Below are positions 14,407 through 24,836 of a stretch of DNA of 64,000 nucleotides, one piece after another. Position 1 is the first letter of the stretch, and each line of letters starts with the position of its first letter. The notes beneath the pieces were generated by a model that was not told where the DNA came from, did no database searches, and saw only the letters and a list, made by a program, of their open reading frames with translations. Both the position numbers and the translations under genes were made by a program. This stretch comes from Echinococcus granulosus (Eukaryota; Platyhelminthes; Cestoda; Cyclophyllidea; Taeniidae): the NCBI RefSeq assembly GCF_000524195.1, contig NW_020170383.1:1208194-1272193 (forward strand), written 5' to 3'.

Positions 14407-15546
14407 TCATATTGTATCCTCTTGGCTTTCATAATCTAACGCTTGATCCTTCATAAGACCAATACAAGGACCCAGCAACCGCTCAAAACTCTCCACACCC
14501 AACATTGCCAATGTAACATCAGTGACTGCGTACACGCTTGCAGCACGCGGTTTGTTGCTTAAAAGCGCCAGCTCACCAAAATACCCTCCTTTTTCAATTT
14601 TTCCGAGCTCCTTTTCAGTGCTTCCTTGTCGTCTCCTGACACCGACAACACCTTCCATTACGAAGAAGAGCGCATCTCCTGGGTCGCCCTCACGAATGAT
14701 GATTTCGCTCTTTGGGATCGATCTCCGCTGTAAGTTGTCGGCCAGCGACATTCGCTGGTAAGGAGTTAGATCCTGAAGGATCGGCACGGAGTGCAGCAGT
14801 TCTATGAAGGCACGTCGGCGCTTCGCTGCATGACCCAGCACGTGCCGCCTGAAAGACTGCCTACTCAAAGCCCAGAGTATTCCCTCTGTCACTGCGGTGA
14901 CTGTTGCACTTCGAGGTGAGTTGTACATTAGAGCCAGTTCACCGAAAAACCCCTCATTTTCGTACACCTTCACTACCTTCACACCACTCACTCTATCTTC
15001 AATTTTTACTTCAAACCTGCCGGAATCAATGACGTAGAAATTGTCTCCATCATCATGCTGCTTAATTATGTCCTCTTCAGGCTCTGCTGTTTTCGTGAAC
15101 ATGGCATTTATAACATCAACAAGCTCTGCATCATCAAGTTCACTAAAAAGGACAATTTTTCTACAAACGTCCTTCAAACGTGCAATCTGTTCCGGTGTTT
15201 TCTCATAAAAACTGTTCCTGCGTCCCTCCAGACTACCCTCATTTTCTTCGTCCTCGTCCGGATTAAATGGCTCTGCAGTCACGCTGTCTCTTCTTGTGGA
15301 AGACCGCTGAGCTGCCATTTCCATCATTTTTTCAGCATACTCGTCATCCATATCTTCACTGTTGTCTGTATCAACTGAATGTTGAGTTTCTGACTTCATG
15401 CTACTCTCACTGTTATTTGCTAGGCGGGTGAAATAGCTGACTGCAAAACGTGGTATATTTTTGGGTTTGCTTTGAAGGATGGCAATAGTGAAATCTTGTA
15501 GGAGTTTTATCAGTCCTTCGGGCACATCCGGTTGCTCATTTGCCAT
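14407..15546 (-). CDS. PRKAR2: cAMP-dependent protein kinase (PKA) type II regulatory subunit, intronless
   Basis: This binds and inhibits the PKA catalytic subunit until cAMP releases it. The open frame runs further upstream, but only from a GTG. I chose the ATG at 15546, which has G at -3 and G at +4, giving 379 residues, normal for the family. In order: a dimerisation/docking helix (about residues 8-45, starting PEGLIKLLQDF), an acidic linker, the inhibitor site RRDSV (85-89) whose serine makes it the RII type, then two cyclic-nucleotide-binding domains. Each carries the phosphate-binding cassette: FGELALMYNSPRSAT (from about 201) and FGELALLSNKPRAAS (from about 323). The RII-like tail FERLLGPC is present. 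No intron interrupts the coding region, unlike most neighbours. A second RRxS motif (RRNSF) lies about 25 residues after the first. A minus-strand AATAAA lies about 285 nt past the stop, near 14120. Confidence 0.96.
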   Translation of the reverse strand: MANEQPDVPEGLIKLLQDFTIAILQSKPKNIPRFAVSYFTRLANNSESSMKSETQHSVDTDNSEDMDDEYAEKMMEMAAQRSSTRRDSVTAEPFNPDEDEENEGSLEGRRNSFYEKTPEQIARLKDVCRKIVLFSELDDAELVDVINAMFTKTAEPEEDIIKQHDDGDNFYVIDSGRFEVKIEDRVSGVKVVKVYENEGFFGELALMYNSPRSATVTAVTEGILWALSRQSFRRHVLGHAAKRRRAFIELLHSVPILQDLTPYQRMSLADNLQRRSIPKSEIIIREGDPGDALFFVMEGVVGVRRRQGSTEKELGKIEKGGYFGELALLSNKPRAASVYAVTDVTLAMLGVESFERLLGPCIGLMKDQALDYESQEDTI

Positions 15547-18500
15547 AGCATTCAGCGGAAAGGAGAAAGGGATGCGTGCTGAGGGCACCCAATCGCGAAG
15601 GGGAGCGGGTCGGACGTAAAACACGGTTGGAATTATGGATTTTCGGAACCACGTGGTGTAGTGTCACCTTTCCGGACTGCTACAGATACACTGTAGTGGT
15701 TCCTCGTTAGACAAATGTCCATAAGTAAACCTCTTTTGCATACATCAAAGGTTGCATTTTTATCATTTATGAAATTGAAGTAGTTACTTTAGAACCTGAG
15801 AACACGTAGTGATGGGAGCTAAAATGCCGACTTTTCGTGAGGGTAAGTATCCACAAAATAAAATAAACATTGACGCGACTAGTTGAGCACTAATTACTAC
15901 CCTTAATTCTGCTTTAATGTTATACATCGCCGTTTTACAACTATGTTGGGACCAACTATCCAGGTTAATGGAACCCGACGTATAAGTTTTTTCACGCATT
16001 TTCACGAGTTGAAAAATGATGACGTCCGTTATGCGTGAATTTAAGCAGAATAATTTGCAAAAGAGAGTCATAATAATTCATGATTTCTGTCATAATGGGA
16101 AGTTTAAGCCATCTGAGGAGATTTGCGGATAATTTTTCTAAGTTTGGGAAAAACTAACACAACATTAGGCTCGAACTCGGTCCCGATAATTTGTCCTAGC
16201 AGCTTTTTCTTACCTTGAGTACGGAAATTTATTGTCGAAAGGCGGTATGAATTGAAGCTATTCCTTAAAGATATTAAAAGTAAAACTGCAATTTTTTAGG
16301 AATGTTTCAGATGATACGATGCATGATTTCCGGCTATAAATACTTGACAAACCCAGTGGCAAGCCCCACTCAACTACAACATCATTAAGTTATAATGGGA
16401 AGTTACATAGGTCCCACAGTGATTAAAGGGTGAAATTCAGCAATTACTTTTATGCATGTTATTCACCTTACTTAAAGTAAAGTTAATAGCAAACACAGTT
16501 CTTTTTTTTCATGAAAATAGCACCCGCAAGACTCGACAAGCATGTGTTCATCTACTTCGACAGTTCTTCAGATTGATTAGACGCCATATTTAAGGGACTG
16601 TTGTTAAGTAATTGGGTGGTAAATATTTCACTACAAAGGATCATTGTTAACATCCTTTGGGATATTAGGATTTGAATTCATTTGGATGGATAATTGGAAT
16701 AACTTTTCCTCTCATTAGGACATTTTAAAAGGACTGACATTCATTCGGAAATATTTTTATCAAACCTACCTATATCAATTTTGATTACACGATTTTTTGA
16801 CCGCTGATGGACGAGTCGCTCTGTATTGCCACCTGACCAATTTGTCTTCCACTGATTAACCGGGTCACCATATTGGATCATAACAGGTACACTTTTAAAA
16901 TTCTGCTAGATTTATCTTACTGACAATAAATTTTCCTTCTCCAAATCATTGAACTTGTTTGGCTAACAAAAAATAGCGTACCAGTACGTCACTTGTATAC
17001 CCACCTAACTACAATCACCAAAAAGTTGAACAAATATGAATTTGTACCTTGACAACACCAAAACATCATACTGGTTATTTTGGCAAATGAAAATCCTTAT
17101 TTGAATTTATCTTCATATCTAATTTTTAACTTAAAAGTAAGTTGAATTGCCTAGATCGAGTGATCAATACCGTAATTTCAACGATATTCGGTTCATTCGT
17201 TCTACCTTTCATTTTGATATTTTTGCTATAGTTTCTTCCACATATTACATCACTTTATTGAACTCGTTGAGTCAAATCTACCATCCTCATTCGATCGGAC
17301 TTCCGACCTGTGCTTGAAAGAACTGACGGTTGAGGGAGTAGTATGCTTCTGGTGGGAGTGTCCAATTATTGCTTGCTGGAGAGACAAAGATCTTTGTTAC
17401 CGTATCCGAATTAGAGACCTACGTAGGATAAATGTCGACAACATGCCCGAGCCGCTTGTCTTTTTTCTCCCTTATTATGACTCATTTGCATAAAAAGTAC
17501 GTGAATTGCGCTTCCAATCTTGCCATAGTGGGAAAAAAGCACCCTATTCAATGCAGTGCTCCCCCCTTGTGCAAGTAGCTGATTTGTTCTTGCAATGGCG
17601 CCAACGGTTCCCCAGTTTGCGAAGACTTGAAGCACTTATTCATCACATGGGATAGCTTTTAAAGAGAAGTAACCTCTAACCAAACCTCGGCATCCTTTAT
17701 TTTTCTCCCTCACCTCTCTCCAATTTTATGCAAAAGGAAAAGTGTAGAGACTTGTCGATATAGGCAAAGAAAGCTTTCTAAAGCTCCTTTTTGGATAATA
17801 AAGTCGCCTAACTTACAATCGTTGAATGTGAATTGTAGGAGATACCTCATGGCTAAGTAACGGTGCTTAAAAGAGTGCAGGACAAAAAGGAATATGCGTT
17901 TTTAGAGTAAATTACAAAGGCAAAACGAGGGATTTATCAAATGTTTTTTCTTAACTTGCATGACCTGCCTAATTGGCAATTTCTTGACATAAGGCAGGTC
18001 AAAAGGTGGTAAAAAAGCATTTGGACAAGGTGATCTTATTTCTGCGATTTTTATAAAACGACATGGAGGTACGTAAGCCAGTTATTTCGGGATGATGAAC
18101 AATCCTGACTCAAGTTGAGTCACGAGCTACATTCGTTTCAGACCATATGAATTTTAAATTGTTGCTAGGCCAATGCTAATTAACCAATTGTAAGCAACCA
18201 TTAATGTCTTCCAAGTCAATTAAGGTGAATGTTATCAGGTCTGTTCTGAGCATCGAATGCGAACAAATGTATACCATTTGTTGAATGCATTGGTTTCTGT
18301 TTGAAACAATTTACTTTCACTCGGAAACGTTTGATTAGTATGTATAAAGAAGATCTTCGATTGTATGGTATTTCGACTGTTCTACCAACTAGTGATCAAA
18401 ACAATTTACGACGTTGTCTTATGATATTCAGAATAATTGAAATTACAGGTCTTTGCTAAGTGCGTGACAAACAATTCTTACAAACCTGGGAAAAGCTTGT

Positions 18501-18864
18501 CCAGAAAGCATAATAGCATAAATAAATTGTGGGATCCACAATGTTGAAAACAAAATGTCCTAATTAGTGCATCAAATTGGAGACGGGCCAGGTTTTTCAG
18601 AAAAGCAATGTTTCGCAAGCGTCTTAACCTTGTTATACGGCTAATGGCAAATTTGGGATGTCAAATACATTACAAAGTAAACTGGTGAAAAAATCAAAAT
18701 TGATGAATAGATATATTTTACGTTTAATGGAATCAGAAGTGCAAAGGCGATTAATGTCCTTCTTAAACACGTTCAGGTGAATACTTCCCGTCCTGTTTAC
18801 AAATTATGTAGTCACAATTGTGTGGTCAGGTAGCAGCCCGAGACTTCCCCAAAGACAAAAGAAG
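15547..18864. other. Non-coding DNA upstream of the PKA regulatory gene
   Basis: It contains the presumed promoter and 5' UTR of the minus-strand PKA regulatory gene, then AT-rich sequence with only short unrecognised frames. I see no TATA box I would defend and no repeat family. Confidence 0.5.
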
Positions 18865-18964
18865 NNNNNNNNNNNNNNNNNNNNNNNNNNNNNNNNNNNN
18901 NNNNNNNNNNNNNNNNNNNNNNNNNNNNNNNNNNNNNNNNNNNNNNNNNNNNNNNNNNNNNNNN
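18865..18964. other. Assembly gap (100 Ns)
   Basis: Exactly 100 consecutive N characters, the usual placeholder for a scaffold gap of unknown true length. Order and spacing across it should not be trusted. Confidence 0.99.
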
Positions 18965-21022
18965 TCTTCAAATTTCTGCGACCTTGAACGGAAAATTGAT
19001 TTTATCGGAACTTCTTTTAGAATTAATTAACACACGTGCTTCAAAATCCGCTCTCCGCAAAATATTAAAAACTACTGATAGATTTTTATTGTCTAAGGAT
19101 TACTAACAGCCTTTTATTTCTTAGAGATGGACCATACAAATATTAAGCTTCAACTTTTGGTAGTCAGGTGGCGCCTATTTAGAAAGTGGCACACTTGCGA
19201 TTGATAAAGAAATTGACTGACATCACTTCCCACTTGACTAGATTTAGAATGGAATCGCTTTTCCACGCACTCATTCGCGTCAATTCAAATGGTCCATTCT
19301 GGCGTTTTGACCTAGCAGATTTTATTTATGCTCGACTTGCATGCCGTTTAATCAGGGGAGAAGACAGGCACCCGAAAGGCGGGGCATGATTTATGGCAAG
19401 AAAAGGACACGACTAATAGCGTGTTCGTGCTTTTTCCGTTTTCCACCATTGCCAATCAGACCATGCGTCTGGAAGTCCACTTGTCTCCTCTTCCCCCCTC
19501 CCCCTTCCCCCAACCGTGTCATATTTAGCCGCCATTAATGTTGGCGTATTAAACTTTTTTGCTACTAAATGCAGTTGTGAATGACTTAAAAGTGAAACGG
19601 CAGGACAGTAAGGTGCCCACATTAGGTTCAGATGAATCTTAAAAAACCGAGCTATGTAACCTTATACCAAGCCTTGCATTCCCGTGTTCAAATGCTGTGA
19701 TATAGCATTAACACAAATATACCGATTTTGAATTCCATATAAACCATCAAAAAGGCATAAGTGTTCGCTGAGGCGAATGATATGAGAATGTTAGCCGTTA
19801 AAGGGTTTAACACAAACAAAGTAATCGATCTCTTGAATTACACAAACATGACTTCAGGGAAGGTTATTCTGAGCTAAACAATGCCTATTCCATGTATTCA
19901 TGTCAAAAATCTTCCCTGACAGGGACCCTTAATATCCTGTTTCTAGAGGGACGCTATAGTGGTTTGCTATTTTGCTTAACTACATGGGTTCCTGAGTCCA
20001 CTCAGATTTTGATCCGCCCTGAGAGGATGTATTCGAATCATGCTAACCGCCTTTCAACCATTGGCTTGCTACAACAGCAGAGAAGTTTCAAGACGCTACA
20101 ACCCAAACAGAGCAACGAGTTTGATTTTTGACAACTTTGAAATACCCACCATATCGATAGCTCATGACAGTTGCTTCAAGAACGTTGCATTGCATGCATT
20201 ATTTTCTTCACTTAAGTTTAATCAAAGTAGGCATCACAAAAAGTGGATCCTTGAACTGGCAAAAAGTAAGGTGTTTGTCCGTTTTATACTACCTGGGGGG
20301 TTAGCAATGCGTCGTGGGGTAGCATGGTATTGCAATATTTTGTTTGAATGTACCTTTTAGGTGAGAAACGTTTGGAGGAGGCAAATCTCATGGCGAAGTC
20401 TTTGTCATGATTCCTCGGGATAGACAAGAGCTCAGAGCGCACTTACTCATGAGCCGTATTTACCCCACTAATGGCTGCCATTGAAATTACCCAGTCAGTC
20501 AGTTTGCTCCTTCAAAAGTTTGAGGTCCAAGGAGGAAGATACTGCTACTCCTCGCCAGTCGTCGTTTGCAAATTGCATCACACTGCTTACAGTTAATAAA
20601 TTTTGTCATGTGGACTTTAGAGGTCTTCGAAAAGAAAGTAAATGCGCATTTGCCGATTGGATACTACTTGTTTTTGTGATGAATTCCCCTCTAAAATTAG
20701 TGCGAAAGTCAATTTTTCTGATTTTTAAACAAAGTTGTCCGGTATTAAATCAGCATAAAGATAAAAAACTTAACCAATGAATAATAAGGGTTATATGCTC
20801 TTCGGGGCGGCTGTAAAACTGACCTCTAAATACATACAACCTAAATATACATTTGCAAACATGATGGTCCTGAGTCACTTAGAAATCTTCAAAAAAGATA
20901 ACGTCATAATCTAATTTCTTTGTTTGTTCATGTCGAAGGGGGCCGTAATTAAAAGGGCTGCATCCACCAATAGGCGTCTAGCGACTGTTTCTTTCAAGTC
21001 TCGTTTATTTACTCATCTTACC
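18965..21022. other. Non-coding DNA between the gap and BCL7
   Basis: No recognisable coding exon. It holds a pyrimidine-rich C tract at about 19486-19512 (separate entry) and the 5' flank of the BCL7 gene. An acceptor-like tract ending in TTTCTTTCAAG lies about 25 nt before the BCL7 start codon and could be a 5' UTR splice or trans-splice site. Confidence 0.45.
19486..19512 (-). repeat. C-tract / G-rich strand with three long G runs
   Basis: The plus strand has three adjoining C runs of five to six bases separated by one or two T/A bases. The minus strand therefore shows three G5-G6 runs with very short loops, flanked by further GG pairs. This is a simple low-complexity tract that could fold as a two- or three-tetrad G-quadruplex. 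Confidence 0.6.
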
Positions 21023-21728
21023 ATGTTCGCTAGAGCACTTCGAGCAGAAACGCGCAGTCGCGCAAGGGATGATAATAGAAGAGTTCACAAGTCATCGGAA
21101 AAGGTTCAAAGATGGTAAATGAGATTTCTATTTGCAGGGTAATAATAGCATTCTCTACGTCATAATGTGCCACACCACCATTCCCATAGTATCTCATTTT
21201 TCTGGACGTAAAGAGTTGTCGCTGTGCTTGGCATAACATTTTACTGCATTAGCAATTGTGCAAGAAATGATTGAAGATTAGTGCCTTTTGTAGGGAAAAG
21301 AAATGGGTTCCTGTTAAAGATACGTCGATGCTGATCTACAAATGGGTGCCTGTTGCTGAAGATGAGCATGCACAGCCGAAGAAGAGCGGATTCGTCCGAG
21401 CTCAAGCCAACGTCCTTCCTCCCACTGGTGGAAGCATAATTACAATGTCGTCTCGTCCTCCTGAATTACGAACAGAAGACCCCCCTCCAAACGAAAATAT
21501 TTCCGACAGAATGCCCAAGGTGGAAACGTCAAGTGAAACAAGTATGACAGCCACCGCCCTCTTTCTGCCTTAAGTAATATCGAGACCTTTTGGGCTTGTT
21601 TCATAGTCGTTTTCATTACCTAAGCGGGCGTCCCACTCTTTTTTTTCAATTCAGGTAACGATGCTGACGTAAAAGATGTTAGTGGCGGATTGGCAGCAGA
21701 CGTACCCGTTGACCTCACTTCAGTGTGA
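21023..21728 (+). CDS. BCL7: BCL7-family protein (SWI/SNF chromatin-remodelling subunit)
   Basis: Three exons: 21023-21114, 21294-21541 and 21655-21728, joined in phases 2 and 1, giving about 137 residues. BCL7 proteins are accessory subunits of BAF/SWI-SNF remodelling complexes in the nucleus. The N-terminus carries the family signature: RAETRSRARDD (residues 7-17), then EKVQRW ending exon 1, continued across the intron as EKKWVPV, KDTSMLIYKWVPV. The tryptophan codon is split by intron 1, and the join restores the family sequence exactly. After about residue 55 the chain is polar, Pro/Ser/Glu-rich and probably disordered, as in the family, but shorter than vertebrate BCL7A (about 210). It lies tail-to-tail with DNAJA3. 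The start is the ATG right before the conserved block; the open frame upstream has no family similarity. Confidence 0.92.
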
Positions 21729-22675
21729 CTGTGGGATTGTAATTACTCCATTGGGATGTCTGTAAATATACTTCTTAAAAAAGTAATTCTCAGAACTGAA
21801 GTACGTGTAGCTGATAACTAGCTAGGTGAATGTGCACTACCCAACCGTGCATAAAACACCCAAACAAGCGTCCGCTTCGGAAGCGATTATGCCATCGAGG
21901 CAGTGGTCTCAAAGCCGTTTCAAGAAAAATCTTACCGGAACTAGGTTCTACTTTACAGGTTGGTTTACCATCGTCCCCATCCCAAAATGAGTCAAGGGCA
22001 ATTGAGCATCAACTATCCTCGCGACCGCTCGTGACAGGGGGTGGGCGAACAGACGGTTGGGGCAACACTAAAATCGTACGATGTGGGAGGTTACGGAACG
22101 GGATGGTTGTATGGATGGACAGTGGATTTTATGAACAAACGCTTGTCTAGGGGAGCACCTCGCGTTCCTCGTCATCGGGAGGAGAATTTTCGTCGCACGG
22201 TGGGTTGGGTGAGCGCGCTGAGGATTGGCCCTTGGAATCGGTTCTTTTTTCTATGGGGGGAGGATTGCCTGCCACGGCAGCCCGAATCCGGGAGAGTAGA
22301 AAGCCCTGAGTGTTGTCAATTGCGTGGCGGCCAGCTAAAATAGATGGAATGCAGTGGTACCGATGGGAAGTGTCGTAGTCCCCCATTAGCCGACAATAGC
22401 AGCTTCGCCCGTGCTTTGGCGAAGGGTTGAGCCTATGAGAAGTAGCACCTAAAACATGATCTCGGCCAAAGGTTTCACTGCCACTCCTGCAAGAGGACGG
22501 TCCACTGGCCTAGATATCTCGAACTTGCAGATTTGAGGAGTAAAGCGCAGTCACAAACGAAATATTGCAGTTAATAGTGAGAACGACAGGCCTTAAGTGC
22601 TTCCAATGGGCAGATTTCACAAATACATTTTCAAAAGCAGACAAATAGGGAGAAAGCTAGGCGTACACGTTTATC
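21729..22675. other. 3' flanks between convergent BCL7 and DNAJA3
   Basis: This presumably contains the 3' UTRs of both genes. It is more GC-rich than other intergenic DNA, with G-rich patches near 22030-22060 and 22245-22265. Open frames of about 100 codons occur on both strands (for example 21830-22150 and 22041-22343, plus strand) but none resembles a family I know. They are probably a by-product of local GC content. Confidence 0.4.
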
Positions 22676-24598
22676 TCAGTGCTTGGTGCCACCGCCTATA
22701 AAATCCTTTGCAGCAGAAAAGGCTCGTTTTGCTCCACTTGTGACGCGAGATATCCAATCATCATTATAATCACCATCATCGTACCTTCCCGAGGCCGTAG
22801 CACTGTTGCCTGATCGGCCAACGTCCCTGCTACTCAATTTCGTGAGGGTTTGGTGTAGTCGGGAGAGGGCTAAAGTCGGAGAGTGACAGTGCTCAGTGAC
22901 GAATCATACGAAGACGCTAACATTTTCCTCAAGCAGCTGATACCCCGTCCCGAAAAGATTGCACCCATACTGATACACACTTAACCATTTTCACGCAGCA
23001 AGTACTTTAGGAGGAAATCATACCTGATTCGGTTGTTGCAACGCCGTCCACAGAACCTTTGACGTTCGTTTCGGTTTCAGCGAAGGCCAGTAGAAGAGCT
23101 CGCTGAAGCTCCGAGAGTTGCCTAGAAAATAAAGCAGGTCATAAAGAGCGCAATTACAAGTTCTGGATAGATGAATTAGGCCGTAGAGATAAAAAACAAC
23201 TACAAAGCACTTGCGCTTACTTCGGCGTACTGATACGAAGATGCACATAATGATCACCGTAGCCACGCCCGTTTACACGACTGATGCCTTTCCCAGGTAG
23301 ACGAATCCTATCATGACTCGAGGACCCAGGAGGGATCTGTATTTAAAAAAATGAAGTAAAGGATGTCACAATTACGTTTCTTACTTTTCAATACAACATA
23401 CCGTCACCAAAACCTGCTCATAAATACCCGGGATTCTGATCTTCCCACCGAGCGCCGCTTGAGCCAGGGTTATTGTCACATTCGAGTGGACGTCTGCACC
23501 GTCACGTCTAAAATTAGGACTTGCCTCCACTCGGACAGTGACGAACAGCTCTTGCGACGACTTATAGCGGGCTCCGTTTCGCCCGTTGCCCACCGAAACT
23601 CGCAAGACCTGACCGTCTTCAACACCTGGTGGAATAGCGACCTTAACCTGTTCTCTGCCAATGGTTTGGCCCGTCCCATTACATGCGCGACAAGGGTACC
23701 GAACCACGCTACCACTACCGGAGCACCGACGACAGGTAGACCGGAGAACAAAGGGTCCTGTGCTGACTGTTTCATGGCCTGAGCCACTGCAATTGGGACA
23801 GGTAGTCATCCCAGTTCCCGGTTGGCACCGCGATCCCTCACACGTGGTACATGGTACAACAACATTGATGACGATTTCGCGTGTAACACCCTTGGCAGCC
23901 TATAACCCAATGAAGTAAAGATAAGACTTTAGGAAGACCGGAAGCAGTTAAGAAGGAACCGAAACCCAAAAAACAACCAGCGACATACGTCTTCGAAGGA
24001 GAGGTTGACTACAACCTCCCTTGTAGTATTGAATCCAAAAATAGACTCGGCAAAATTACGATCTCCAGAACTCCATTCTTGATAGGCAAAATCACTATCT
24101 CTGAAAATCCGACGGAATAGTTCTTCTGGATCAAAGTGCGACGTGAAGTTCTCGAAACTGCTAGCTGAACCAGAAAAACCACCGGGAGAGGTCCCACCAA
24201 AAGAATCATAGGATCTTCTCTTTTCTTCATCGCCTAGAACCTAAGGCAGCATGAAATTTAGGAGCATAAATTACTTCGTAGGCTTCACTGACTTCGGCGA
24301 ACTTTTGTGCTGCAGATTTATCGGACTTATTTATGTCCGGGTGATACTTCTTTGCAAGCTAGTAAGGCATACATCACCATAAAGTCAGCAAACCTGATAG
24401 TACGCCTTTTTGATATCGGACTGCGACGCCCCCTTGCTAACTCCCAATATTTTGTAGTAGTCTTTCACTAGCATCTGTGTCGAGACATGTATGGACCGAG
24501 TAAGCTTAAAAGAATCCGAATCTTTAAAAAAGGAATGACCACAGTGGAAGAGACGTACACAATTTCACAAATTTCCCCGCCGTTCTAAACAGCGCCAT
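22676..24598 (-). CDS. DNAJA3: Mitochondrial DnaJ/Hsp40 co-chaperone, DNAJA3 (Tid1)
   Basis: This J-domain partner of mitochondrial Hsp70 drives ATP hydrolysis and delivers clients in the matrix. Eight exons: 24569-24598, 24394-24504, 24275-24358, 23989-24240, 23402-23899, 23221-23336, 23024-23121 and 22676-22869. All phases close, giving about 460 residues (human long form 480). The N-terminus [20 protein letters not shown] is basic and free of acid residues, as expected of a targeting peptide. The J-domain has HPD at 53-55. The zinc region starts at C176 with CxxC pairs at 176/179, 193/196, 215/218 and 229/232. The C-terminal substrate domain ends with [10 protein letters not shown], and the last exon is acidic then basic. 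Introns 2 and 3 are 35 and 34 nt. The first zinc repeat lacks its final glycine. Exon 1 is the least certain; the rest rests on clear family matches. Confidence 0.95.
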
Positions 24599-24836
24599 GA
24601 GGCGAGACGCTCGACTTTATTGCAAAGTGGTGGCGCCTGCACGGTCAGTACAAACAAAATAAAGCCTAATACGCCCTAAGTGTAAAAAGCAGCTATAATT
24701 TTTCTTATGTTAAATTGTTAAATAGGATAATAAATAAAAATAAGCTGTTTCAAACTTTGTTTTAACGGATGTTTGAGTTGGGGTACTTTTGAAACGTCGG
24801 GGCACTTGGTGTCTGTCTCGTTTGCAATAGATAACA
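24599..24836. promoter_or_regulatory. Shared divergent promoter region of DNAJA3 and SNRNP200
   Basis: Only 238 bp separate the two start codons, which face away from each other, so the two genes probably share a bidirectional promoter. An A/T-only stretch lies near the middle (about 24715-24745). No consensus TATA box is positioned clearly for either gene. The segment just before the SNRNP200 ATG is pyrimidine-rich and ends in CAATAG, resembling a 3' splice site. Confidence 0.6.

Noticed and set aside
15055..15378. 107-codon plus-strand frame
   Set aside because: It is antisense to the PKA regulatory subunit coding region and Cys/Phe-rich, a typical shadow translation.
21830..22343. Open frames of about 100 codons between BCL7 and DNAJA3
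   Set aside because: They overlap in several frames on both strands in a locally GC-rich area where stops are rarer. No family similarity or splice structure.
23363..23782. 139-codon plus-strand open frame
   Set aside because: It is exactly opposite DNAJA3 exon 5, whose minus-strand translation has zinc repeats and family matches. It is a shadow frame.
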